Assembly: GCA_900758885.1 (NCBI GenBank)
Contig: CAAETD010000102.1
Coordinates: 1 to 16,380 of the forward strand
Length of the DNA: 16,380 nt
Direction of reading: 5' to 3'
Source: an uncultured Collinsella sp.
Lineage (GTDB): Bacteria; Actinomycetota; Coriobacteriia; Coriobacteriales; Coriobacteriaceae
Part shown: positions 1 through 7,508 of the stretch, in pieces
Numbering within the stretch: position 1 is the stretch's first letter
Layout: each line of letters begins with the position of its first letter
Program-made: the position numbers and the translations under genes
Notes under the pieces: generated by a model
Seen by the model: only the letters and a program-made list of their open reading frames with translations
What the model was told of the DNA's origin: nothing
Databases searched by the model: none

Positions 1-20
1 GCCTCTGAGCTGCGAACATT

Positions 21-95
21 TGGTGGGCGTTAGAAGATTTGAACTTCTGACCTCTTCCGTGTCAGGGAAGCGCTCTCCCCCTGAGCTAAACGCCC
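21..95 (-). tRNA. tRNA-Val (anticodon GAC)
   Basis: Read on the minus strand the sequence folds as a complete cloverleaf. The 5' acceptor strand GGGCGTT pairs with AACGCCC, followed by discriminator A and an encoded CCA. The D-arm is GCTC/GAGC. The anticodon stem CTTCC/GGAAG encloses the loop CTGACAC with anticodon GAC (valine, reading GTC/GTT). The T-arm contains GTTCAAATC. The length is 75 nt including CCA. No structural defects are seen. It has its own promoter upstream (see 125-153) and is transcribed toward the left window edge, so it may head a tRNA cluster that continues outside. Confidence 0.95.
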
Positions 96-384
96 GATCA
101 AGGGTGCGCAAGCGCGCAAGGGATAATATAACGGAACCTGAACTCGGTGGCAAGAACATTTTTAAAAATCGCTTACATTGTGGAATTCGGGGGCTTTGTC
201 GCATCCATTTCAAAAGAGCCTGCTGCCGCGATTTGGCTGTCGCATAATGCAAGGCCATTGCGGTATCGAGCTATGGAAAGACGCCTGCGGAATTGTCCTA
301 CCGATAAGCGGACAAGCCTCCAGCTGGTGACTTCGCCGTGGTAAGGTAAGCCGAATTGTTTCCAGGCTGTTTCGGGGGAGTGGA
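96..384. other. intergenic region, no gene seen
   Basis: This 289-nt divergent intergenic region holds the tRNA-Val promoter, a 12-bp AT palindrome (158-169, ATTTTTAAAAAT) and an imperfect operator-like inverted repeat TTGTCC-N11-GGACAA (293-315) about 70 nt before the permease gene. The short open frames here lack ribosome binding sites and recognisable protein content. The promoter for the downstream permease could not be placed. Confidence 0.4.
125..153 (-). promoter_or_regulatory. sigma70-type promoter of tRNA-Val
   Basis: On the minus strand the -35 hexamer TTGCCA (153-148) and the -10 hexamer TATATT (130-125) are 17 nt apart, each 5/6 to consensus. Transcription would start near position 118, about 23 nt before the mature tRNA 5' end, which is a normal stable-RNA leader. 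No such promoter is obvious for the plus-strand gene at 385. Confidence 0.6.
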
Positions 385-1407
385 ATGAGCAAAGAGTGTG
401 TCGAGCAGGTCGAAGGCGCAGGGGCTTCGGTGCCGATGACCGATATATCGAACATTGATGTGCCCGAGGGCACCGACGAGCTCAGCCGCAACACCCGTCG
501 CGCATGGCGCGACCGCCTGAACAGCGCTTCGACGCGCAAGATGATCACGGGCGTCTTGGCTACGCTGGTGGGCGGTTCGTTTTGGGGCTTCTCGGGCACC
601 AGCGCGAGTTTTTTGTTCGATACCTACCATGTCGATACGCTGTGGCTTATGAGCGTGCGTCAGATTCTCGCCGGCCTGCTCTTTATGGCTGTGGTTGTCA
701 CGCGCGACCGCGCACGCCTGGTCAAGCTTTGGACGACGCCCGCTGATCGCAAGCAGCTGCTGCTCTTTACCGCTTTTGGCCTGCTGTTCAACCAGTTTTG
801 CTATCTTTCGGCCGTGCGCCTGACGAACGCCGGAACCGCGACGGTGCTCCAGTGCCTGCAGCTCGTTATCATCATGGGCTACGCCTGCGTGACCGATCGC
901 CGTATGCCGCGTACTCGCGAAGTCATCGGCATTGGCCTGGCTCTGGGTGGAACCTTTTTAATCGCCACCGGCGGCGACCCCACCAGCCTGAATATCTCGC
1001 CGCTTGGCCTGGCAGCAGGTCTTATGTGTGCGGTCAGCGCCGCGTGTATGGCGGTGATTCCCGCCAAGATCCTGCCCGAATACGGCAGCCCCATCGTCAC
1101 GGGCTCGGCAATGCTCACGGCGGGCGTGGTCTCGTGCGTCTTCGTGCAGCCCTGGGCGCATATGCCGGCGCTCGACGCTGCCGGCATCGAGGCGCTCGCG
1201 GTGTTCGTGGTTATCGGCTCGTTTTTTGCTTACATGCTTTATATGCAGGGCGTTAAGGACATCGGCTCGGTGCGCGCGAGCCTCATCGGAACTGTGGAGC
1301 CGGTTTCGGCGACCATCACCAGCGCCGTTATGCTGGGGACGGTGTTTTTGCCGACCGACCTTATCGGCTTTGTCATGATCATCGTGATGATGTTCCTCAC
1401 GGTGTAG
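385..1407 (+). CDS. EamA/DMT-family permease
   Basis: Product of 340 residues, a drug/metabolite transporter superfamily (EamA) integral membrane protein, probably an exporter of small metabolites; the substrate cannot be inferred. After a hydrophilic N-terminus of about 52 residues come some ten hydrophobic segments arranged as two EamA repeats. The first runs from about residue 55 to 195. The second runs from about 205 to the end and includes the family-typical segment GTVEPVSATITSAVMLGTVF near the C-terminus, where EPV precedes the penultimate helix. The start ATG has a GGGGGAG site four bases upstream; an internal ATG at 436 is possible but has a worse site. The gene appears monocistronic. 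The N-terminal extension is longer than in most members. Confidence 0.85.
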   Translation: MSKECVEQVEGAGASVPMTDISNIDVPEGTDELSRNTRRAWRDRLNSASTRKMITGVLATLVGGSFWGFSGTSASFLFDTYHVDTLWLMSVRQILAGLLFMAVVVTRDRARLVKLWTTPADRKQLLLFTAFGLLFNQFCYLSAVRLTNAGTATVLQCLQLVIIMGYACVTDRRMPRTREVIGIGLALGGTFLIATGGDPTSLNISPLGLAAGLMCAVSAACMAVIPAKILPEYGSPIVTGSAMLTAGVVSCVFVQPWAHMPALDAAGIEALAVFVVIGSFFAYMLYMQGVKDIGSVRASLIGTVEPVSATITSAVMLGTVFLPTDLIGFVMIIVMMFLTV

Positions 1408-1556
1408 CTAGCGCCGCTGCCAAGACGGAAAAGGTGTTGTGCCGCATTTTCGCCAATTGATGTCCGTGTCTGGAGTTTAGCTGTCGATGCTCAAAATGCC
1501 ATAAACTAGTAACGTTATGGACTTTTTCATTGCGACTCAATTGCGAGGATTTCTTT

Positions 1557-3869
1557 ATGGCTGGTAATCACTTTAAGGGCAGCGATAGCGGCCGCCCTGC
1601 AGTTCCGCCGCGTCCGAACGGGGCTGGTAAGGCCGGCACGCCGGGCGGCGCTGGACAGGGCGGTTCCGGTAAGCGCGTGTCCCCGGGCGAGACGGCGATG
1701 TTTACCGCTCTGTACGAGCAGTCTCAAAAGGCAAAAAAGACCGGCCGTGCAAGAGGAAATGTCTTTGCGGGCGGTGCAACCTCTGCGTCGCAGCCGAGCG
1801 GGGCTCCTTCGGTACCTGCGAACAACGCAGGTGCTGCCAACGCCGCGAATGGCGCCGGCAACGTTAATGCCGGCAAGGCCGACAACAATACTCCCTCTGC
1901 CGGTGGCGCGGGGCTTACGGGTAACCTCGGCACGATTTACACCGGCGCCTCCGAGACAGGCACGTTCGCCCGCCTGGATGATAGCGGTGCCGAGTTTGCG
2001 GGCTCGGGTTCCAAGGAAGATTATTACGATTTTGGCTTGAACTACGGTAGCGATGCTTCGTCGAGTTCGACCTCTGACAGTCTGGTCCGTCATCGCCATC
2101 GCAAGGGCGAGCGCAAAAAGCGTCACACCGGCGCCATTATTGCCGCTGTAGTCGCGGTGCTTCTCGTTGCGCTTGGCGCAAGCGGCTTTATGCTGCTTAA
2201 CTCGGCAAAGACCGTAAAGAGCGAAGCGAAGGAGGCTGTCGAGATCGTCGGTGGCCTTAAGGACAAGGTCACGTCGGGCGATTTTTCGACGCTGCCTGAC
2301 GACGCGAAGAAGATCGATGAGCTCTGTAACAGCATGAAGGCGGAGACCTCGAGCCCGCTGTGGACGGCGGCTTCGTTTATCCCGGTGTATGGCAGCGATA
2401 TCAATGCGGCCCGCACCATGATTGACGCCCTGTCCGATGTCTCGAGCAATGCGCTGGTTCCCATGGCCGATAACCTTTCGCAGGCTACGCCCGGCAAGCT
2501 GTTCCAGGACGGCATGATTAACGTGTCCGCGCTGCAGGCGGTCGCCGATTCGCTTTCCAGCAGCTCGAAGGTGTTCAAGAGCGCCAACGAGAAGGTCCAG
2601 GGCATTGGCGATACTCATATTTCCCAGGTGACCGAGCTGGTCGATAAGGCCAAGGACGGCTTTGCCACCCTCAACGGTGCGGTTGACGCGGCGGAGAAGG
2701 TCGCCCCCGTCCTTCCTCAGATGCTCGGCGCCAACGGCCAGACGCGCAACTACCTTATGTACGCCATGAACAACGTCGAGATTCGTGCCTGCGGCGGCTT
2801 TGGCGGTTCGCAGGGCCTGATTTCGGTCACCGACGGTCAGATGTCGATTGGCGAGTTTGTTCCCCGCATTGGACTCAGCGAGGATGAGGCAGTCGAGAGC
2901 GTCGACGAAGAGGATGAGGCGCTGTTCGGCAACCACAGTAACCTGTACAACTCGGGCAATACCTATTCGCCTGATTGGCCCCGCAACTCGCAGCGTGTCG
3001 CCGCGCTGTGGAAGTCCCAGTATGGACAGGACGTTGATGGCGTCATCGGTATCGACCCGGTGTTCCTGCAGTATCTGCTGGGCCTGGTCGGTAACGTGTC
3101 ACTGCCCGACGGAACGGTTGTCGACGGCACCAACGCCGCAAAGGTCCTCATGCACGATGTGTACTGGAACTATCCGGTCGAGGAGTCTGACGGCATCTTT
3201 GCATCCGTCGCCAGCGCTGCCTTCGACAAGATTCTTGGCGGTATCGGCGATGTCGATGTTGCGAAGCTTGTCAGCGCCGTTGAGCGCGGTGCCGAAGAGG
3301 GCCGCCTGATTGCTTGGATGAGAAACGATGATGAGCAGAATGCCATCAAAGAGACGGGCATTGACGCTTCGCTGCCCGATCCGGATGACCCGAGTGCCGA
3401 TCCTGTTGCCGGCGTTTACTTTAACAACCTGAGCTTCTCCAAGCTCGACTGGTACCTGAACGCCGATACGCAGATTGGCCAGGGCATCAAGAACGGTGAC
3501 GGCACGTGCTCCTATCGCATCACCGTTACCCTGACGAACATCATGACGCAGGAGGAGGCTGGCAAGTTGCCCGACTACGTTGCGGCGAGCGCACCCGATG
3601 CCGCGCGTGACGACGAGCGTCTGAATGTCTCGTTGTTTGCCCCGACGGGCGGCAACATCAGTGACCTTACGGTTGAGGGCACCCAGTTTGGTCTTGGCGC
3701 CGCTACGTGGCATGGAATCCCCTTCTATTCGGGAACCGTTGACCTGCATGCTGGCGAGACGACGACGATCACGTATACGCTGACCACGTCGGCCGAGGCG
3801 GGGGACAAGCCGCTTACGCTGCGTCAGACTCCTACATGCCAGGCGGCTCGCGACAGCGCGTCGGCGTAG
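1557..3869 (+). CDS. DUF4012 domain membrane-anchored protein
   Basis: Product of 770 residues. Residues 1-185 are a low-complexity Gly/Ala/Asn/Ser-rich cytoplasmic region ending in a basic cluster (RHRHRKGERKKRH). One transmembrane helix follows (about 190-213, AIIAAVVAVLLVALG), then a large extracytoplasmic part. The segment RNYLMYAMNNVEIRACGG (about 396-413) is the hallmark of DUF4012, followed by a region rich in acidic and aromatic residues and a C-terminal beta-rich stretch. ATG 1557 is preferred because GCGAGGAT lies seven bases upstream; an in-frame TTG at 1530 would add nine residues without a good site. DUF4012 is of unknown function and is often encoded near surface polysaccharide genes. 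The glmM neighbour makes an envelope role plausible, but this is inference. Confidence 0.85.
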   Translation: MAGNHFKGSDSGRPAVPPRPNGAGKAGTPGGAGQGGSGKRVSPGETAMFTALYEQSQKAKKTGRARGNVFAGGATSASQPSGAPSVPANNAGAANAANGAGNVNAGKADNNTPSAGGAGLTGNLGTIYTGASETGTFARLDDSGAEFAGSGSKEDYYDFGLNYGSDASSSSTSDSLVRHRHRKGERKKRHTGAIIAAVVAVLLVALGASGFMLLNSAKTVKSEAKEAVEIVGGLKDKVTSGDFSTLPDDAKKIDELCNSMKAETSSPLWTAASFIPVYGSDINAARTMIDALSDVSSNALVPMADNLSQATPGKLFQDGMINVSALQAVADSLSSSSKVFKSANEKVQGIGDTHISQVTELVDKAKDGFATLNGAVDAAEKVAPVLPQMLGANGQTRNYLMYAMNNVEIRACGGFGGSQGLISVTDGQMSIGEFVPRIGLSEDEAVESVDEEDEALFGNHSNLYNSGNTYSPDWPRNSQRVAALWKSQYGQDVDGVIGIDPVFLQYLLGLVGNVSLPDGTVVDGTNAAKVLMHDVYWNYPVEESDGIFASVASAAFDKILGGIGDVDVAKLVSAVERGAEEGRLIAWMRNDDEQNAIKETGIDASLPDPDDPSADPVAGVYFNNLSFSKLDWYLNADTQIGQGIKNGDGTCSYRITVTLTNIMTQEEAGKLPDYVAASAPDAARDDERLNVSLFAPTGGNISDLTVEGTQFGLGAATWHGIPFYSGTVDLHAGETTTITYTLTTSAEAGDKPLTLRQTPTCQAARDSASA

Positions 3870-3887
3870 GGTTTTTCTGGTAGTGCA

Positions 3888-3893
3888 GATAAT
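3888..3893 (+). promoter_or_regulatory. candidate -10 element for glmM
   Basis: GATAAT (5/6 to TATAAT) lies 60 nt before the glmM start, with a TG three bases upstream of it. No convincing -35 hexamer is visible. If used, transcription would start near 3900, so the leader would consist almost only of the hairpin at 3907-3933 plus the ribosome binding site. Confidence 0.3.
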
Positions 3894-3906
3894 CGAGTAC
3901 CATTTT

Positions 3907-3940
3907 GGGGCGGACAGGCAATCTGTCCGCCCCTATTTTG
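3907..3940 (+). terminator. hairpin with short T-tract between DUF4012 gene and glmM
   Basis: A perfect 11-bp stem, GGGGCGGACAG (3907-3917) pairing with CTGTCCGCCCC (3923-3933) around the loop GCAAT, is followed by TATTTTG. It looks like an intrinsic terminator for the DUF4012 transcript with a modest U-tract. It ends only seven bases before the glmM ribosome binding site AAGGAGAG, so it may instead act as an attenuator or a 5' stabilising stem-loop. Confidence 0.65.
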
Positions 3941-3952
3941 TAAGGAGAGCGC

Positions 3953-5284
3953 ATGAAGTACTTTGGCACCGACGGCTTTCGCGGTGAGGCCAACGTTGGG
4001 CTGACGGTAGAGCACGCTTATAAGATTGGCCGTTTTGTGGGCTGGTATTACGGCGCCAACCGCAGTGCTAAGGCGCGCGTCATCGTGGGCAAGGACACAC
4101 GTCGCTCGAGTTATATGTTCGAGGCGGCGCTGGTGAGCGGCTTGGTCGCGAGCGGTGCGGACGCCTATATGCTGCACGTGATCCCGACGCCGGGCGTGGC
4201 ACATCAGACCGTGGAGGGCTGCTTCGATTGCGGCATCATGATCAGCGCGAGCCACAACCCGTTTTGCGATAACGGCATTAAGCTCGTCAATAGCGACGGT
4301 TTTAAGATGGACGAGGACGTACTGGAGCTCATCGAGGACTACATCGATGGCAAGAGCGAAGTTCCGTTGGCCACGGGCAACCACATCGGTGCCACGGTGG
4401 ACTACATGCAGGGCCGCAACCGCTACATTGCTTCGCTCATTGCAAGTGCGAACTTTTCGCTGCAGGGCGTCAAGATCGGTATCGACTGCGCCAACGGCTC
4501 GGCTTCCTCGGTGGCCAAGCCGGTGTTTGACGCGCTCGGTGCCGACGTGCGCGTGATCAATGCCGCGCCCGATGGCTTTAACATCAACGTCGACTGCGGC
4601 TCCACGCATATGGAGCGTCTGCAGCGCCATGTGGTGGAGCAGGGCCTGGACGTGGGCTTTGCCTACGACGGCGATGCCGACCGCTGCCTGGCCGTGGACG
4701 AGCGCGGGCGCGTGGTCGACGGCGACCAGATCCTGTACGTGTGCGGCGTGTATCTGAACAAGCACGGTCGCCTCTCGGGCGGTACCGTGGTGCCGACGAT
4801 TGCCAGCAACTTTGGCCTGATCAAGTCGTTGGAGCTTGCCGGTCTGAGCACCGTGACCAGCGGCGTGGGCGACCGTCACGTGTATGCCAAGATGCGCGAG
4901 GGCGGCTACAGCCTGGGCGGCGAGCAGACGGGCCATACGATCTTTGGCGATATCGAGCGCACGGGCGACGGCATTATGACCTCGCTGCGCGTGATGGAAG
5001 TGATTCGTGCCGAGCGCGAGACGCTCTCGCAGCTCACGGCTCCGTGCAAGCTGCTGCCGCAGGCGCAGGTGGCCGTGCGCGTGGCGGACAAGGACGCCGC
5101 GCTCGAGAACATGGGCGTGCAGAACGCCATCGCCGAGGCCGAGGTTGCGCTGGCAGGCGAGGGCCGCGTGCTCGTGCGCAAGAGCGGAACCGAGTCGGTT
5201 ATCCGCGTGCTGGCCGAGGCGCCCGACCAAGCATCCGCCGATGCCGCCATGAAGCGCATCGCCAACGCGCTCGAGGCTCTGTAG
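3953..5284 (+). CDS. glmM: phosphoglucosamine mutase GlmM
   Basis: Product of 443 residues, close to the usual length. It converts glucosamine-6-phosphate to glucosamine-1-phosphate in the cytoplasm, the step before UDP-GlcNAc for peptidoglycan. All alpha-D-phosphohexomutase signatures are present: N-terminal KYFGTDGFRG; the phosphoserine loop ISASHNP with catalytic Ser100; the magnesium loop DGDADR (Asp239, Asp241, Asp243); the sugar-binding loop GEQTGH (Glu324-His328); and the C-terminal phosphate-binding loop RKSGTES (409-415). ATG 3953 follows AAGGAGAGCGC, an excellent site. The nearby FGTDG motif and ASHNP context favour GlmM over PgcA/ManB. The gene sits just downstream of a hairpin, so expression may depend on readthrough or a very close promoter. 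Confidence 0.95.
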   Translation: MKYFGTDGFRGEANVGLTVEHAYKIGRFVGWYYGANRSAKARVIVGKDTRRSSYMFEAALVSGLVASGADAYMLHVIPTPGVAHQTVEGCFDCGIMISASHNPFCDNGIKLVNSDGFKMDEDVLELIEDYIDGKSEVPLATGNHIGATVDYMQGRNRYIASLIASANFSLQGVKIGIDCANGSASSVAKPVFDALGADVRVINAAPDGFNINVDCGSTHMERLQRHVVEQGLDVGFAYDGDADRCLAVDERGRVVDGDQILYVCGVYLNKHGRLSGGTVVPTIASNFGLIKSLELAGLSTVTSGVGDRHVYAKMREGGYSLGGEQTGHTIFGDIERTGDGIMTSLRVMEVIRAERETLSQLTAPCKLLPQAQVAVRVADKDAALENMGVQNAIAEAEVALAGEGRVLVRKSGTESVIRVLAEAPDQASADAAMKRIANALEAL

Positions 5285-5310
5285 TTACGCGGTTTTACCA
5301 AACCGCGTAA
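5285..5310. repeat. perfect palindrome after glmM
   Basis: TTACGCGGTTT (5285-5295) and AAACCGCGTAA (5300-5310) form a perfect 11-bp stem with the 4-nt loop TACC, starting at the first base after the glmM stop. No T-run follows, so it is not a canonical intrinsic terminator. It could be a 3'-end stabilising hairpin, a transcription pause site or a remnant of a dispersed palindromic repeat. Confidence 0.6.
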
Positions 5311-5362
5311 CTGCTCGACGCTGTAGTCATTGGGGACGTTCTTAAACGACTAGGTGAAAAAA

Positions 5363-5395
5363 GGGGGCGCTGCGGATTGGTTCCGCGGCGCCCCC
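5363..5395 (-). terminator. intrinsic terminator of the M32 carboxypeptidase gene
   Basis: A 14-bp GC-rich stem (5363-5376 with 5382-5395) has a single internal mismatch on the minus strand, which is a T-G wobble on the plus strand. In minus-strand transcripts it is followed by TTTTTTC (5362-5356). It lies about 25 nt after the carboxypeptidase stop. On the plus strand only TTT follows, so it could also weakly stop transcription from glmM. Confidence 0.8.
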
Positions 5396-5420
5396 TTTGC
5401 GTTGGCGTGTCGGTTATGCC

Positions 5421-7004
5421 TTACAGTTCGTAGAGCGTGGTGAACTTGTCCTGCAGGTAGCTGCAGTAGTAGCGGGCATCGAACGCCATGCCGCACGCGC
5501 CCTTGATGAGCTCCGGCGCGTCCTTGGCGCGGCCCCACTGCCAAATGTGCTCGCCCAGCCAGGCGCGGACGGGTGTCAGGTCGCCGCTCGCACAGGCGCC
5601 GTTGAGGTCGACACCGTCGCGGCACATGGCCGGCACAAACATGGCGTCGTAGGCGCTGCCCAGCGCATAGGTGGGGAAGTAGCCAAACGAGCCGCCGCTC
5701 CAGTGCGTATCCTGTAGGCAGCCGTGCGTGTCGTCGGGAACGGGAATGCCCAGGTACTCATCCATGAAGCGGTTCCAAAGCGCGGGGATGTCCTTGGCCG
5801 TGGCCTCGCCGGCAAACAGCATGCGCTCGATCTCGTAGCGCACCATAACGTGCAGCGGATAGGTGAGCTCGTCGGCCTCGGTGCGGATCAGCGAAGGCTG
5901 CGCGATGTTCACGGCGTGGTAGAGCGTGTCCTCGTCGACGTCGCCGTAGACCTCGGGTGCGTGGCGGCGCAGCACCTCGAGCAGCGGTCCCATAAAGGCG
6001 CGGCTGCGACCCACGGTGTTCTCGAAAAAGCGGCTCTGGCTCTCGTGGATGCCCATGGATGTGCCGCCCTCAAGACAGGTGCGCGCATAGGCGGGATTGA
6101 CGCCCAGCTCGTACATGGCGTGTCCCGCCTCGTGGATGATGCTGTAGATGTTGGAGATACAGTCGTCCTCGTAGATATGCGTCGCGATGCGCGCGTCGCC
6201 CACGGCAAAGCCCTCGCTAAACGGGTGCTCGGTAAAGGCAAGCGTGGTGTCGTTCAGGTCCAGGCCGACGAGCTTCATAAGGTCGAAGCTCATGGCGCGC
6301 TGGGCGGCCTCGGGTACGCGGGCGTGCAAAAAGTCGGCAGCGGGCTGCTGGCCGCGCTCGCCGATGGCGTGCACGAGCGGCACGACCGTCGCCTTGACCT
6401 CATCGCAAAACGCATCGAAGCTCTTGGCGGAAAGGCCGCGCTCGTACTGGTCGAGCCAAACGTCGTATGGGTCGCGCTTGGGGTCCATGAGCTCGGCCTG
6501 ATGCTTAAGCTGGGCGACGATTCTATCCACATAGGGCTCAAAGCTCGCCCAGTCATTGGCCGTCTTGGCCTTGTGCCACACGGCGTCGGCCTCGCAGGTG
6601 AGCCTGGTCCAGGCTTCGGCCTCCTCGGTAGGAATAACGCTTGCCTCGCGCTGGTCGCGGCCGAGCACGCGGATCTCGTCGAGCAGCTGCGGGTCGTCTA
6701 CGTGTCCGCCTGCAACCGTCTCGCGCGCTAACGAGCGTACGAGCTCAACGGACTTCTCGCTGGTCAGTAGCTTGTGATGCTCGCCGGCAAGCGTGCCCAT
6801 GGCGTCGGCACGGGCGGCAGCACCGTTGGCAGGAGCAATCGTCGCTCCATCGAACTCGGCAATCTTGAGCAGGTACTCGCGAGTCCACAGCTTGCCCTCG
6901 AGTTTGCGGAACTTTTTGACGGCCTTGTCGACTTTAGCGGCCTTGACGCCCTTGGCAGCCTTTGCCACGGCGGCCTGGGCCTTCTTATCGAGTTTCTTTC
7001 CCAT
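5421..7004 (-). CDS. M32 family (Taq-type) metallocarboxypeptidase
   Basis: Product of 527 residues, a cytoplasmic zinc carboxypeptidase that removes C-terminal residues from peptides. The M32 signatures are complete: the zinc motif HEAGH (His291, Glu292, His295), the second motif HESQSRFFENTVGRS with third ligand Glu321 (30 residues after His291, the spacing known in the Thermus enzyme), TEHPFS, GDARIATH, IRTEADELTYPLHVMVRYE, and FGYFPTYALGSAYDAMF near the C-terminus. The ATG at 7004 follows AAGGATACGGT. The first 40 residues are unusually Lys/Ala-rich (MGKKLDKKAQAAVAKAAKG), a basic extension not part of the core fold. Monocistronic, with its own strong terminator and divergent from pheS. 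Confidence 0.93.
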   Translation of the reverse strand: MGKKLDKKAQAAVAKAAKGVKAAKVDKAVKKFRKLEGKLWTREYLLKIAEFDGATIAPANGAAARADAMGTLAGEHHKLLTSEKSVELVRSLARETVAGGHVDDPQLLDEIRVLGRDQREASVIPTEEAEAWTRLTCEADAVWHKAKTANDWASFEPYVDRIVAQLKHQAELMDPKRDPYDVWLDQYERGLSAKSFDAFCDEVKATVVPLVHAIGERGQQPAADFLHARVPEAAQRAMSFDLMKLVGLDLNDTTLAFTEHPFSEGFAVGDARIATHIYEDDCISNIYSIIHEAGHAMYELGVNPAYARTCLEGGTSMGIHESQSRFFENTVGRSRAFMGPLLEVLRRHAPEVYGDVDEDTLYHAVNIAQPSLIRTEADELTYPLHVMVRYEIERMLFAGEATAKDIPALWNRFMDEYLGIPVPDDTHGCLQDTHWSGGSFGYFPTYALGSAYDAMFVPAMCRDGVDLNGACASGDLTPVRAWLGEHIWQWGRAKDAPELIKGACGMAFDARYYCSYLQDKFTTLYEL

Positions 7005-7122
7005 ACCGTATCCTTAATCTCGCAGGCCGAGCGCCGCAGACGGGTGCACGGCCAGTTTGCACAGCTACCTGCCTTGTACCCAGCGCGAACAAAACGGAAC
7101 GCGGCGATGCACACGTAGAATG

Positions 7123-7131
7123 TGTTATCCT
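7123..7131 (+). promoter_or_regulatory. candidate extended -10 promoter of pheST
   Basis: TGT-TATCCT gives an extended -10 (TG at 7123-7124, hexamer 7126-7131, 4/6 to consensus), placing the start near 7138, right at the beginning of the T-box leader. No clear -35 box is found 17 nt upstream, consistent with an extended -10 type. A second TAGAAT at 7116-7121 is an alternative. Confidence 0.4.
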
Positions 7132-7139
7132 ATAGCCCA

Positions 7140-7423
7140 ATGCGTTGACGGAGAGGGTTTTGCCCGCCGCGTCGCCGGCAAGAGAGGGAAGGTCATGGGC
7201 TGCAAGCCTTCCTGCGGTGACAAGGGCCAAGCGTTCACTCCCGAGCAGCGACCTCAACGGGCGCGCGGCCAGTGGCAGCAAAGCCTCAGTAGGGAAGCCG
7301 TGAGCCTCGCGATAAGGGGCACAGAGTGGGCGCGGCGGGCCAGACATCCGCCGGGTCAAACAAGGTGGTACCGCGGAATTCAACCGTCCTTGGGCAATGC
7401 ACATGCCCGAGGACGGTTTTTTT
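7140..7423 (+). promoter_or_regulatory. T-box leader, tRNA-Phe responsive
   Basis: Uncharged tRNA-Phe would bind here to permit transcription of pheST. Stem I starts near GGAG (7150-7153), closing with CTCC (7238-7241). The specifier candidate TTC followed by A is at 7234-7237. The apical part shows the AGAGAG bulge (7181-7186) and GGCTGCAAGCC loop (7198-7208) typical of stem I. The T-box motif AAGGTGGTACCGCG (7362-7375) contains TGGT, complementary to an ACCA tRNA end. CAAGG (7361-7365) can pair with CCTTG (7388-7392) to form the antiterminator, exclusive with the terminator at 7384-7423. This is the transcriptional (class I) type. The specifier assignment rests on position and the downstream gene. 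Confidence 0.93.
7384..7423 (+). terminator. T-box regulated terminator of pheST
   Basis: CCGTCCTTGGGC (7384-7395) pairs with GCCCGAGGACGG (7405-7416), 12 bp with one T-G wobble, around a 9-nt loop and followed by TTTTTTT (7417-7423). Its 5' arm overlaps the antiterminator partner of the T-box, as expected for tRNA-dependent antitermination. Confidence 0.92.
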
Positions 7424-7508
7424 GTTACCGAACCGGGCCGCGCATCCGCAGCATCGGGCGGCGTCAGCCGCCCCGGAGCGCGGATACGCGAGAGACGAAA
7501 GGGAAGAC

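Noticed and set aside
1..20. Possible D-arm of a second minus-strand tRNA (GCAGCTCAG) after tRNA-Val
   Set aside because: The bases expected at tRNA positions 8-9 do not fit and too little sequence is in the window to test a cloverleaf.
1527..2936. Long minus-strand open frame opposite the DUF4012 gene
   Set aside because: It mirrors a GC-biased gene, has no recognisable domain and no ribosome binding site; the plus-strand frame carries the DUF4012 signature.
3824..5230. Long minus-strand open frame opposite glmM, His/Ala/Val-rich
   Set aside because: Antisense shadow of glmM; composition is typical of reversed GC-rich codons and no family is recognisable.
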